Shown in pieces: positions 1-8,167 of a DNA stretch of 64,000 nucleotides. The notes beneath the pieces were generated by a model that saw only the letters and a program-made list of their open reading frames with translations, did no database searches and was not told the DNA's origin. A program made the translations under genes and the position numbers. How positions within the stretch are numbered: position 1 is the first letter of the stretch; each line of letters begins with the position of its first letter. This stretch comes from an uncultured Bacteroides sp. (GTDB taxonomy: Bacteria; Bacteroidota; Bacteroidia; Bacteroidales; Bacteroidaceae): the NCBI GenBank assembly GCA_902492205.1, contig CABUKU010000002.1:124001-188000 (forward strand), written 5' to 3'.

Positions 1-314
1 TCACTGTTCTCTACATATAAATTTGCTTTAAGAACTTTATTTCTAAAATCCGGCTGTTCCGCATCCGGTTCATTTATATCTATTAAAATAGAATAAAATA
101 CAGGAGAATCAACCTTACCCTTAAATATAAATTTTCCATCTTTAACAATAGTACTATCCACTGTTACAGGAGGATATACTTTCGTATTTTGTAACATAAC
201 TTTTCCACCTTCAGCCTCACCTTGCAGTGTTCCTGTAATCGTGAAACCTTCTTGTTTTTGCCGACATGCAACTATGCATAAAAAGCAGAGAGATAAAAAT
301 AATAGTTTTTTCAT
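1..314 (-). CDS. DUF4369-type lipoprotein, N-terminal part (cut by window edge)
   Basis: The gene reads from an ATG at 312-314 leftwards off the window, so only about 104 residues are visible. It starts with a lipoprotein signal (MKKLLFLSLCFLCIVAC, lipobox Cys 17). A beta-rich stretch follows (FTITGTLQGEAEGGKVMLQN, then a VDSTIVKDGKFIFKG motif), which resembles the DUF4369 domain at the N-terminus of many Bacteroidetes TlpA-type thioredoxin lipoproteins. It lies just 7 bp downstream of the susD stop and is probably the last gene of the susC-susD operon. Whether a thioredoxin domain follows cannot be seen. The lipoprotein call is firm. The domain call comes from pattern recognition and is moderate. 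Confidence 0.7.
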   Translation of the reverse strand, partial: MKKLLFLSLCFLCIVACRQKQEGFTITGTLQGEAEGGKVMLQNTKVYPPVTVDSTIVKDGKFIFKGKVDSPVFYSILIDINEPDAEQPDFRNKVLKANLYVENS

Positions 315-321
315 AAATCTG

Positions 322-1758
322 TTATTTATATATGGAATTTTGTTCTAATAATGTATTACCCGCCATTGCAGCTCTTGGAATCGGATAAATCAGACATTTG
401 TCATCTTTCATATAATCCGGAGCAAGAACTAAATTATCTAAGACATGATATCTAACTAAATCATACCATTCTTCATTATCTTCAGCACTCAATTCCATAG
501 ATTTATGCATACGAATATATTCCTTTAAATCTCCATCAGATATAGTATTAACATAATCTTCATCATATCCAGCACGATCTGTAATAGTCTTTAATGCTTT
601 ACGTGCTAAATCTGAATGATTGTCACGCGCTTCCGCTTCTGCTAGAATTAAATACACTTCTGCCAAACGCATAAAAAAATGTGTATTTGTTGGAGTTCCC
701 AATCCTGAACCAGGCTGTATATACTTATTTGTGAATTGTGAAGTTGGATTCGCTCCTTGTTCTGCTGCAATATAATCAGATGCATATATTTCTGCAAATC
801 TATAATCATATCCTTCACCTGTTTTATCATTTCCATTACCCAAAACTAATTTATCTGCTATCTTTTTTAATGGATTTCCAGGTTGAGCAGAACGTAAATC
901 CATCGTGCAACTTTCATTTGGATATGATGTATATGGTGCAAACAATATTTCCTTTGATGCAAATCCTTGTCTGAATATATCCAAATACTCTTCCTCCAAT
1001 TCATATCCATAAGCAGGAGCTTCAGATATTACTTGATTTGCTATAATTGCCGCATTCTTATAATCACCCATATATAGTAAAACTCTTGCCTTTAAAGCTT
1101 TAGCTACTGTACGGCTAATGTAATAATGCCCTTCAACCATTTCAGGTGCGTATTGTATAGCAAAATCCAAATCATCATTAATAGCTTTATATACTTCTAC
1201 CACAGAAGAACGTCCCTTAGGGGCATTATCTCGCTTTGTTTCCAAAAATACAACAATCCCCTCTTTAGAATCTAAATCAAAAAACATTCCATAACGCCTT
1301 AAGATTTGGAAATGAGCAAATGCACGATGAAATTTTGCTTCAGCTAGCATCTCATTCTTTCTCGTAGCAGATAATCCCTGAGGAGAAGCCGGTTCCATAT
1401 TGCTAATAAAAGAATTTGCCATATTAACTACCTTATACAAAGCTGTATAAGTTCGTTCAACCATTTCATTATCATCTTTTATATCAGCATTGGAAAAGTC
1501 CCTGATGCCTATTACATCAATACGATTTATTTCAGTTCCGGCCAATACATCTAATGCATGTCTTCCCATTCCAATAATAAACTCTCTCCATGTTTCATAA
1601 ACACCATTCAAAAGTGTTTCTGCTGATTTTGCATCTGTTATTAAAGTTTCATCCGTTAGCACATGCTCAGGTTTTATATCATCAATCTTTCCCAATAAAT
1701 CACACGAAGTTATATATATACTGAGTAAAGATATAATTATAAAATATCTATATTTCAT
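322..1758 (-). CDS. SusD/RagB family outer-membrane nutrient-binding lipoprotein
   Basis: A 478-residue surface lipoprotein with a signal peptide and lipobox Cys near residue 19 (YITSCDLLGK). The body has the helical TPR-like SusD fold signatures: AEAKFHRAFAHFQILRRYG near residue 140, ARVLLYMGDYKNAA near residue 225, and the C-terminal block with RLAEVYLILAEAEAR and YPIPRAAM. SusD proteins cap the SusC channel and hand ligand to it. The gene starts 22 bp after the susC stop, so the two are co-transcribed. No glycoside hydrolase or sulfatase lies next to it in the window, so the substrate is unknown. It may be a peptide, a glycan or another large ligand. Confidence 0.93.
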   Translation of the reverse strand: MKYRYFIIISLLSIYITSCDLLGKIDDIKPEHVLTDETLITDAKSAETLLNGVYETWREFIIGMGRHALDVLAGTEINRIDVIGIRDFSNADIKDDNEMVERTYTALYKVVNMANSFISNMEPASPQGLSATRKNEMLAEAKFHRAFAHFQILRRYGMFFDLDSKEGIVVFLETKRDNAPKGRSSVVEVYKAINDDLDFAIQYAPEMVEGHYYISRTVAKALKARVLLYMGDYKNAAIIANQVISEAPAYGYELEEEYLDIFRQGFASKEILFAPYTSYPNESCTMDLRSAQPGNPLKKIADKLVLGNGNDKTGEGYDYRFAEIYASDYIAAEQGANPTSQFTNKYIQPGSGLGTPTNTHFFMRLAEVYLILAEAEARDNHSDLARKALKTITDRAGYDEDYVNTISDGDLKEYIRMHKSMELSAEDNEEWYDLVRYHVLDNLVLAPDYMKDDKCLIYPIPRAAMAGNTLLEQNSIYK

Positions 1759-1780
1759 AGCTATTCGTTTTATATATTAA

Positions 1781-4700
1781 TTAAAATTGTAACTTAAGTC
1801 CAACTGAGAACGTTTTACTTTGTGGATATGGATCTTTTGCTGATGCCATCAAAGTTGTACCTATTGATGTTAATTCAGGATCCAATCCCGGCCATTTAGT
1901 TATTGTAAACAAATTAGTTGCCGTTACAAAAACCGAAGCATTGTTTACATACATTTTTTGCAACCATTGGGATGGTAAATTATAAGCTAAAGTAATATTT
2001 TTCATTCTCAAATAAGATGTTTTAAATACGAAACGGTCTACATACGAATAATTATAAGTATTTTTAGCAGAATTCACCAAGCGAGCATAACGAGCATTTA
2101 TATTTTCTGGCGTCCAGGTGTTTTCAAAGATCTCTCTATTAGCACTTTGTCCCAAAGAACCCACAGCATCAGATTGCAAAGGTGACCATATAGCTTCTGC
2201 TCCACAAGAATATTGAAATAAAAATGAAAGAGTAAATCCTTTGTAAGTAAAATTATTACTCCAACCTCCGAAACATTTTGGCTGAGGAGTTGCTATCACC
2301 GTTCTATCATCTGAAGTAATCGTTCCGTCTCCGTTAGTATCTTCCATCAAATAATCTCCTACTCCCGTATCACTTTGATAATATTTATATCCCTTACTCA
2401 CTGCTATCTCATTCAATTTATCAATCTCACTTTGATTTTGAACAATATTCATTACTTTATATCCTCTTAAAACCCCTGCAGGAGATCCAACCGTAAAAAA
2501 GTCTTCCATATATGGACTAATAATAGCTCCATTTAAATTTTCTACTTTATTGCGATTTGCAGCAATCGTAAAAACAGAATTCCACGTAAAATTATGAGTA
2601 CGAATGATATCACCTCCTATCTGAACTTCCACTCCTCTGTTGCTCATATCAATCAAATTAGCATAGTATTCAGAAAGCCCTGCTTCCAAAATATGAGGTG
2701 AAGGAGCTAATGCACCATCTGTATATCTATAATAAGTATCTATACTACCAAACAAACGCCCACTAAAGAATGAAAAGTCAACACCAAAATTAAACTCAGT
2801 TGTCATTTCCCATCGAATATCACGGTTAGGAAGATTATCCTTTAAAACTATTCCTAAATTTCCACCATAAAGATCACTGTATTCTCTAGTAAAAAATTGT
2901 TTATAAGAAAAATCTGCAACATTTGTTGATCCAGTTCTTCCCAAACTCAATCGTAATTTTAAATCATCTACCTGATCAATATTTTTCAAGAATTTCTCAT
3001 TATTAACTCTCCATCCTAAAGATAAAGCAGGGAAAACACCCCAACGATTACCGGGACCAAACTTAGAAGAAGCATCTGCACGAAGACTACCTTCTATTAA
3101 ATAACGATCATCAAATGAATAGGTCAATCGAGAATAAATAGAATTTAGACCTCCTCTATTATAACCATCGGATTTACTGTCTACATAAGTTGCAGATGAT
3201 ACATTATCCATAATAGCATCATTGGGAAAATCCTTATAAGTTACACTCTTAAAGTTATAAAAAGAACGATCTGCACCATATCCGAACATTGCGGTAAAAT
3301 TATTTTTATTCTTTGTCAAAGAATAGTCTGCACGAAAATTGATAGAAGTATCTGTGTAGTTACCTGATCCTTCTGTCAAAGAAGATTCATAGGGCATTCC
3401 CCAAGATGAATAATCATCCACAGCAATTAATGGAGTAAAATATCTATTTTCATTATTTGTTGTTGCCAAATTAAAATCTGCATGCAGTTTGAATCCTTTA
3501 AAAAGTTTTAAGTCTACATATGCACTTCCTAAAAATTGTTCACTCTTATATTTTGTCCTCTTCTGATATTGAGCTACGGGATTTGGAGATGTTATTGGCA
3601 TCCCAAAATTTAAAGCAGACATATCTATCCTAGAATAATTACCATCTGCATCATAAACCGGTACATCAGGACGTACAATCCACGGAGCAGCTATATCCAT
3701 AGCCATGTCCATAGAACCCGTTGAATTTTTTCTATCCGATCTCGAATAATTCATGGATCCCCCTATGGAAATGAATTTATTCACTTCTGTATCTATAGAC
3801 ATACGCCCACTGTATCGACTAAAATCATCATTTATATATAATCCTTCTTGGTTCATTCCATTAAATGAGAATGAATAATTTGTACGTTCGGATCCTCCTC
3901 TTACTGCTAAATTATATTGATGTGTTCCAGCATTCTTATTTTGTATTTCATTATACCAATCAGTGTCAGCTGTACCAAACTCTGAATCAGACAAGCCATT
4001 ATAAACCAACATACCACTCTCATCATAATCTATATTACCAAAAGCATACAATGCAGAATCATCTATCGCTTCTTTATTATTAACTGCATTTACAGTATTT
4101 CTCAATATTAAATCTGTATGCTGTTTAAATTCATTTGCAGATAAACGTTTAAATTTCTTAATCGGATTTCCAACAGAAAAAGTATATCCGGCATCTATGC
4201 TGACCTTTTCACCTTTATGCCCATTTTTAGTTTTTACAATAATTACACCATTAGCACCTCTTGAACCATAAATAGCTGTAGCAGCTGCATCTTTTAAAAC
4301 ATCAATACTCTCAATATCATTTGGAGAAAGGGCTAGTAAGGGATTTAATGCACCTCTTTGCAAGAACGTCGGTACACCATCAACAACATATAGAGGAGCA
4401 TTACTATCCACAGTGGAATCCATTCTTGGATAAGGTGAAGTAATACCGCGAATATTTATAGATGCCATAGCACCCGGTTCACCAGAAGCCTGAACAGATA
4501 ATACTCCTTTTATTGTACCTCCCAAAAGATTATCCAAAGAAGTTGATGTAGTCGATAATGTCTCTAGGTTTTTTTTATCAATTGAAGCAATAGAACTCGT
4601 CAAACTCTTTCTATTCTTGCTACCATACCCAATAACAACAACATCATCGAGTGAAACATCTCCCGGTTCTAAAACTACATTCAATGTCTTTTGATTTGCA

Positions 4701-5017
4701 TAAGGTATTGCTTGGGTTCTTAAACCAACAAAAGAGAAAATAAGTTTTTGATTCGGTTTGGGAACAAATCTGAGAGAATATTCTCCATTTATATCTGTAA
4801 CAGTTCCCACAGTGGTACCATCTACCAGAATAGAAGCTCCCGGTAATTCATTACCTTCTTTATCCGTTACTTTACCTTTTAAAACAACATCACGAGCCTG
4901 TGTAACCGACTCGACTGAAAGATTTTTTGCATCACTTATGTCCGCAGCTTCCAACTCTATTGAAAAACTCAGGCACAACAGTAATACCAATGAACTACAA
5001 TAATTCCATTTTCTCAT
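1781..5017 (-). CDS. SusC/RagA family TonB-linked outer-membrane transporter
   Basis: A 1078-residue protein with an N-terminal signal peptide (about residues 1-24). A carboxypeptidase-regulatory-like beta domain follows (about 45-125, LKGKVTDKEGNELPGASILV). Next come the SLDDVVVIGYGS TonB-box region, the plug (LKDAAATAIYGSRGANGVIIV) and a C-terminal 22-strand-type barrel ending in Phe, the usual outer-membrane signature. It imports ligand across the outer membrane using TonB energy, together with the SusD encoded next. It lacks the STN domain found in the second SusC of this window, so it is not expected to signal to an anti-sigma factor. A TATCTTTG -7 box lies about 80 bp upstream of the start. 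Confidence 0.95.
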   Translation of the reverse strand: MRKWNYCSSLVLLLCLSFSIELEAADISDAKNLSVESVTQARDVVLKGKVTDKEGNELPGASILVDGTTVGTVTDINGEYSLRFVPKPNQKLIFSFVGLRTQAIPYANQKTLNVVLEPGDVSLDDVVVIGYGSKNRKSLTSSIASIDKKNLETLSTTSTSLDNLLGGTIKGVLSVQASGEPGAMASINIRGITSPYPRMDSTVDSNAPLYVVDGVPTFLQRGALNPLLALSPNDIESIDVLKDAAATAIYGSRGANGVIIVKTKNGHKGEKVSIDAGYTFSVGNPIKKFKRLSANEFKQHTDLILRNTVNAVNNKEAIDDSALYAFGNIDYDESGMLVYNGLSDSEFGTADTDWYNEIQNKNAGTHQYNLAVRGGSERTNYSFSFNGMNQEGLYINDDFSRYSGRMSIDTEVNKFISIGGSMNYSRSDRKNSTGSMDMAMDIAAPWIVRPDVPVYDADGNYSRIDMSALNFGMPITSPNPVAQYQKRTKYKSEQFLGSAYVDLKLFKGFKLHADFNLATTNNENRYFTPLIAVDDYSSWGMPYESSLTEGSGNYTDTSINFRADYSLTKNKNNFTAMFGYGADRSFYNFKSVTYKDFPNDAIMDNVSSATYVDSKSDGYNRGGLNSIYSRLTYSFDDRYLIEGSLRADASSKFGPGNRWGVFPALSLGWRVNNEKFLKNIDQVDDLKLRLSLGRTGSTNVADFSYKQFFTREYSDLYGGNLGIVLKDNLPNRDIRWEMTTEFNFGVDFSFFSGRLFGSIDTYYRYTDGALAPSPHILEAGLSEYYANLIDMSNRGVEVQIGGDIIRTHNFTWNSVFTIAANRNKVENLNGAIISPYMEDFFTVGSPAGVLRGYKVMNIVQNQSEIDKLNEIAVSKGYKYYQSDTGVGDYLMEDTNGDGTITSDDRTVIATPQPKCFGGWSNNFTYKGFTLSFLFQYSCGAEAIWSPLQSDAVGSLGQSANREIFENTWTPENINARYARLVNSAKNTYNYSYVDRFVFKTSYLRMKNITLAYNLPSQWLQKMYVNNASVFVTATNLFTITKWPGLDPELTSIGTTLMASAKDPYPQSKTFSVGLKLQF

Positions 5018-5094
5018 AAAGTTATTTATTTAATGAATAATATTTTAAGCTTTATTATGCAGAATTTGTCTGTTTTATGATGTGTGCGTGTTGA

Positions 5095-5102
5095 CAAAGA
5101 TA
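5095..5102 (-). promoter_or_regulatory. -7 promoter box for the 5017-1 susCD operon
   Basis: TATCTTTG on the minus strand fits the Bacteroidetes -7 consensus TAnnTTTG. A clear TTTG -33 box is not visible at the expected spacing. The predicted transcript would have a 5' leader of roughly 70 nt before the susC ATG. Confidence 0.5.
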
Positions 5103-5420
5103 TATAAATTAAGAAATAAAAAACTAATTTATATGCATTTTTTCTTTTTTATTTTGCCAAAAGTTGCTTTTTAACATAATAATGGGGAATAAAAGTAAAA
5201 TATGAAATAACAAATACCTAAAATACTAATCCTTAAAATATATTTAATAACATTCTGATAAAAGACTTTTTTAGCAATTATGATAAAGCTATACCTTATT
5301 ATATATAGAGGAAGAAGAAAATAATCTTCAAATGTTCATTAAAATTTAGTCCTCATAAGCTACTTCGAACATTCTACTTTATACCGCTTAATTTATAAGT
5401 AAATAATAAATACACTATAA
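5103..5420. other. AT-rich divergent intergenic region without a gene
   Basis: This stretch lies between the divergent susC and the lipoprotein gene at 5484. It is very AT-rich, and I see no convincing coding frame, RNA gene or strong hairpin in it. It presumably carries the upstream parts of both promoters. Confidence 0.6.
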
Positions 5421-5422
5421 AC

Positions 5423-5452
5423 TTGTATAATAAATATATTTTGATAACTTTG
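5423..5452 (+). promoter_or_regulatory. Promoter for the 5484 lipoprotein gene
   Basis: TAACTTTG at 5445-5452 fits the -7 consensus. CTTG at 5423-5426, 18 bp upstream, is a partial -33 box. The start codon lies about 31 bp downstream of the -7 box. Confidence 0.5.
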
Positions 5453-5483
5453 GGAAAGTATTTATAAACTAAATTAGATTCTT

Positions 5484-7205
5484 ATGAAAAAAACATCTTT
5501 ATTAGCCATGTTATTAATTGTAATAATAGCATGTACAGACAATAGTGAAGAGTTTATACCGGTTAATATGGCAAAACATACACCCGGTACTCGTACAGTA
5601 CCCTCTGAAATATCTCCTTATTTTAATTGGGAGGATATTGGATTTATTCCTCTAATAGGCATGCAAGGAATGGTTACTCTGCCATGGTATTCCGGAGCAA
5701 CCACAAGCATACCGGAATGTATTTTAAAAGATTATAAAACTGCAGATGGTTGGAAAATGGTATATAATTTCTGTACAGACTCCGGTAATCTTCAGGAAGG
5801 TAAATACTATCTGATGTTTTACAATATATTCTCAGGACGTCTACGTACCTTTATTTATAATAATAATGATGTAACAAATGCCAACACTACTTTATGGAAA
5901 CTTTCTTTTAACAACAAAACAGCTTTATTAAACGATCTTTCCGCCATTTCATACCCACAAGATACAATTACAGAACAAAAAGAGGTATATGTAACAAACA
6001 TAACAAAAACATCCGTGAAATCATTAACCCGGGGATGGAACTCTTTTGATGTAGATTTTCTCATGTATGATAAAGATCTCGCTAATAAAAACATCGCAAT
6101 GAGCATTGATTTATACGATACCCAACAGTCACAAATTAAATTGGCAGGAAGCATAACAATGGAATCTGAAGGTACAATGGTCACTGTTACCAAAACAGAA
6201 ACTACAAGTGAACCTAAAGCCCTGAAAAAAGCTGTAGAATTTGTAGGAGAAGGTGCCAAAAAGTTCTTTACCAACCTCTTTGATAATGAAGGAGAAAGTT
6301 CTTCTTATTCATCAAGTGCCAGAGGAATAGGTGCCGGAGCTCTTATTGCTGGTGCTGCTACAAGCATTATTCAAAAAGGAGGCAATCTATTAGTAAAGAA
6401 ATTTAGTTCTAAAAAATCCGAAACAGTTTCAACGAGTACCAGTGACATAAAAATAACAAGTAATGGAACCGTCCAAATTGAAGGAGCTATTACCAGTCAA
6501 CAACAAACAAATATACTTCCTCTATCCAGACTTATGATTCCCGGCTCAAAACCCACCATTGAAGATATTGTTATGCCTTCTTACAATGAGCCGATAGGTG
6601 TTTGGAATCTAAAAACAACGCCTGTTATCAAACCCTCATTATATGGATATCGTGAACTTAAAAAAATAGGAGATATAAATTCTACATGGGTTAAATGCAT
6701 TCTTTATACGAGGACATTTGTAGGATTAGATCCCTCTTCTACTGAAGTTATAATCAATCCTGCTATTCTGCCATATTTAGAAAAATATACAGTAGATGTA
6801 AAATTATTGATAGAAGAAAAAAAATCAAAAAACACAGATTTTAAATATGTACATAATTTTCCCGTTGAATTATTTGCAAGTGTTTTATATTTTTCAGAAA
6901 GTGATACCCTAAGAATATTGGAACCTATAATCAGAGATAATATATATGCATATGGTCAGGTTTCCAATGAAAAAGGTATATCAATTCTAAAACAAGTATA
7001 TGAAAACCAGTTTAATTCAGGTGTTTATGGATGGACAAAGCTCTCTACAGGTAATATACTTAAACCATATATGAAAAACATAGTAGTAAAAGTAACCGTA
7101 ACTCTATATCCTAAAGCTCCATTTAATACGACTCCTTATGTAACCACAAGAACTTTTATACCTAAATATAATAGATCTCCATACGACTTTGGAAAAAACA
7201 TGTAA
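5484..7205 (+). CDS. Lipoprotein of unknown function
   Basis: A 573-residue protein that I do not recognise. It has a lipoprotein signal (lipobox VIIAC, Cys 17), so it should be lipid-anchored outside the inner membrane. The middle is unusual. A KKAVEFVGEGAKKFFTNLF stretch and a Ser-rich linker lead into a Gly/Ala-rich, weakly hydrophobic segment (GIGAGALIAGAATSII, about residues 280-295), then a basic KKFSSKKSE stretch. That segment could be membrane-active or a glycine zipper. The flanking halves look beta-rich, with polar and aromatic residues. It is a single-gene unit with its own promoter, divergent from susC and ending just before the left repeat of the HU/VirE cassette. No catalytic motif was seen. 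Confidence 0.85.
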   Translation: MKKTSLLAMLLIVIIACTDNSEEFIPVNMAKHTPGTRTVPSEISPYFNWEDIGFIPLIGMQGMVTLPWYSGATTSIPECILKDYKTADGWKMVYNFCTDSGNLQEGKYYLMFYNIFSGRLRTFIYNNNDVTNANTTLWKLSFNNKTALLNDLSAISYPQDTITEQKEVYVTNITKTSVKSLTRGWNSFDVDFLMYDKDLANKNIAMSIDLYDTQQSQIKLAGSITMESEGTMVTVTKTETTSEPKALKKAVEFVGEGAKKFFTNLFDNEGESSSYSSSARGIGAGALIAGAATSIIQKGGNLLVKKFSSKKSETVSTSTSDIKITSNGTVQIEGAITSQQQTNILPLSRLMIPGSKPTIEDIVMPSYNEPIGVWNLKTTPVIKPSLYGYRELKKIGDINSTWVKCILYTRTFVGLDPSSTEVIINPAILPYLEKYTVDVKLLIEEKKSKNTDFKYVHNFPVELFASVLYFSESDTLRILEPIIRDNIYAYGQVSNEKGISILKQVYENQFNSGVYGWTKLSTGNILKPYMKNIVVKVTVTLYPKAPFNTTPYVTTRTFIPKYNRSPYDFGKNM

Positions 7206-7213
7206 ACAAAATC

Positions 7214-7318
7214 CTGCTCTCATACTCTCATAAAATCTCTGCATCGACTTATATCAAGCAGTTTGAGGTATGAGAGCAGCATCTTTTATGCTCTCATCGT
7301 GCTCTCATTTGCTCTCAT
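7214..7318 (+). repeat. Left terminal repeat of the HU/VirE cassette (ATGAGAGC octamer array)
   Basis: GCTCTCAT-type octamers occur at 7216 and 7224 (direct, 8 bp apart), 7270 (inverted), and 7290, 7301 and 7311 (direct). The first and the inverted octamer sit inside a perfect 12-bp inverted repeat, CTGCTCTCATAC (7214-7225) and GTATGAGAGCAG (7268-7279). The loop between them contains CTGCATC and GCAG. The same layout occurs inverted at 10220-10320 and again at 41390-41492. The hairpin followed by CTTTTAT could also terminate transcription of the upstream lipoprotein gene. Confidence 0.85.
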
Positions 7319-7352
7319 TTCTTAAAATAAATAAACTTTTAAGCAAAAAAAA

Positions 7353-7384
7353 CTTGCAGGGAAAAGAAGATAAACTTACCTTTG
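7353..7384 (+). promoter_or_regulatory. Promoter of the HU/VirE cassette
   Basis: TACCTTTG at 7377-7384 (-7) is preceded at 20 bp by CTTG at 7353-7356 (partial -33). The transcript would start near 7391 and carry a leader of about 150 nt that includes the TTGACAACTGTC hairpin array. Confidence 0.5.
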
Positions 7385-7415
7385 AATTGATTTAAACGTC
7401 TTGAAGAAAGAATGA

Positions 7416-7490
7416 ATTGACAACTGTCGGTTTATGAAATGACAGTTGTCAATCCATTGATTGACTATTGTCGTTTCATGAATTGACTAC
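7416..7490 (+). repeat. Palindromic unit array in the cassette leader (TTGACAACTGTC family)
   Basis: ATTGACAACTGTC at 7416-7428 pairs perfectly with GACAGTTGTCAAT at 7441-7453 (13 bp, 12-nt loop). A third, diverged unit (ATTGACTATTGTCGTTTCAT) and a fourth partial unit follow. The third unit is identical over 20 bases to one in the orphan copy near 41599. The array lies between the promoter and the HU gene start, so it would be in the mRNA leader. Confidence 0.7.
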
Positions 7491-7539
7491 GCTCACTCCA
7501 TCTATTCCTCAGCACAACCAAACTTAATAAACAGTAAGA

Positions 7540-8163
7540 ATGAGTGCATACTATGACCTCTATGAGTCTCCCGTACCCGGTAATCAGAATAATGACGGTG
7601 AAGGAGTTATTTTACATGCCCGACCGGTTGGGGGCACTACACATACAACCGAAGAGTTAATCAAAAGAATTTCAGAGGGATGCACACTGACTCCGGCAGA
7701 TCTGAAGGCAGTGCTCGTTGCATTGTCCGACTGCATTGCAAGCCATCTGCAAAACGGCGACAGGGTGCAACTCGACGGTATCGGGAACTTCTCTGTTTCA
7801 CTGAACTGCAAAAAGGTTACGGAGGCAAAAGATGTACATTCGCACGACGTTTCTTTTCGTCATGTAAATATACAACCCGCTGCAGAACTTACCCGGAAGG
7901 TGAAATTCATGAAACTATATCGTACCCCTTCCTCTACCCGGAAAAACAAAATGGAGAAAGAAACGCGGTTGGCATTGCTGAACCGGAAACTCGATGAAGA
8001 GCAATTCATTACCCGCAAAATGTACAAATGGTATACGGGAATTTCACAATATGCAGCCGCAAAAGAACTCGAAGAGTTGGTAAACGAAGGCGTATTGGTT
8101 TGCAGAGGCACACACCATGCCAAATTTTATTATCGCAATGATTTATTACCAAAGCAGGAATAA
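7540..8163 (+). CDS. HU/IHF-type DNA-binding protein with C-terminal winged helix (HU-HIG type)
   Basis: A 207-residue protein. Residues about 20-125 form an HU-like domain: TTEELIKRISEGCTLTPADL, then an HLQNGDRVQLDGIGNFSVSL block and a basic arm region. Known HU-HIG proteins fuse such a domain to a winged helix, an Ig fold or a Gly-rich tail. Here the C-terminal part (about 145-207, FITRKMYKWYTGISQYAAAK then EELVNEGVLVCRG) reads like a winged helix. It probably binds or bends DNA, perhaps the flanking octamer repeats, but that link is inferred. It is the first gene of a two-gene operon, with its stop 4 bp before the likely start of the primase-helicase gene. Base composition looks more GC-rich than the neighbours, which hints at transfer. 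Confidence 0.85.
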   Translation: MSAYYDLYESPVPGNQNNDGEGVILHARPVGGTTHTTEELIKRISEGCTLTPADLKAVLVALSDCIASHLQNGDRVQLDGIGNFSVSLNCKKVTEAKDVHSHDVSFRHVNIQPAAELTRKVKFMKLYRTPSSTRKNKMEKETRLALLNRKLDEEQFITRKMYKWYTGISQYAAAKELEELVNEGVLVCRGTHHAKFYYRNDLLPKQE

Positions 8164-8167
8164 CAAA

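Noticed and set aside
5018..5483. A possible origin or RNA in the AT-rich gap
   Set aside because: Low complexity only. No repeats, DnaA-box cluster or stable hairpin was seen.
7214..7318. The octamer arrays as a CRISPR array
   Set aside because: The repeats are only 8 bp, occur in both orientations at 8-54 bp pitch and have no uniform spacers. No cas genes are present.
7680..7997. Long overlapping frames inside the HU and VirE genes
   Set aside because: They lie in other frames of two genes with clear domain content and have no family features.
8117..8167. Upstream ATG of the VirE-type gene
   Set aside because: It would overlap the HU gene by 47 bp and add a stretch unlike the family. ATG 8168 directly after the HU stop, with AGGA before it, fits better.
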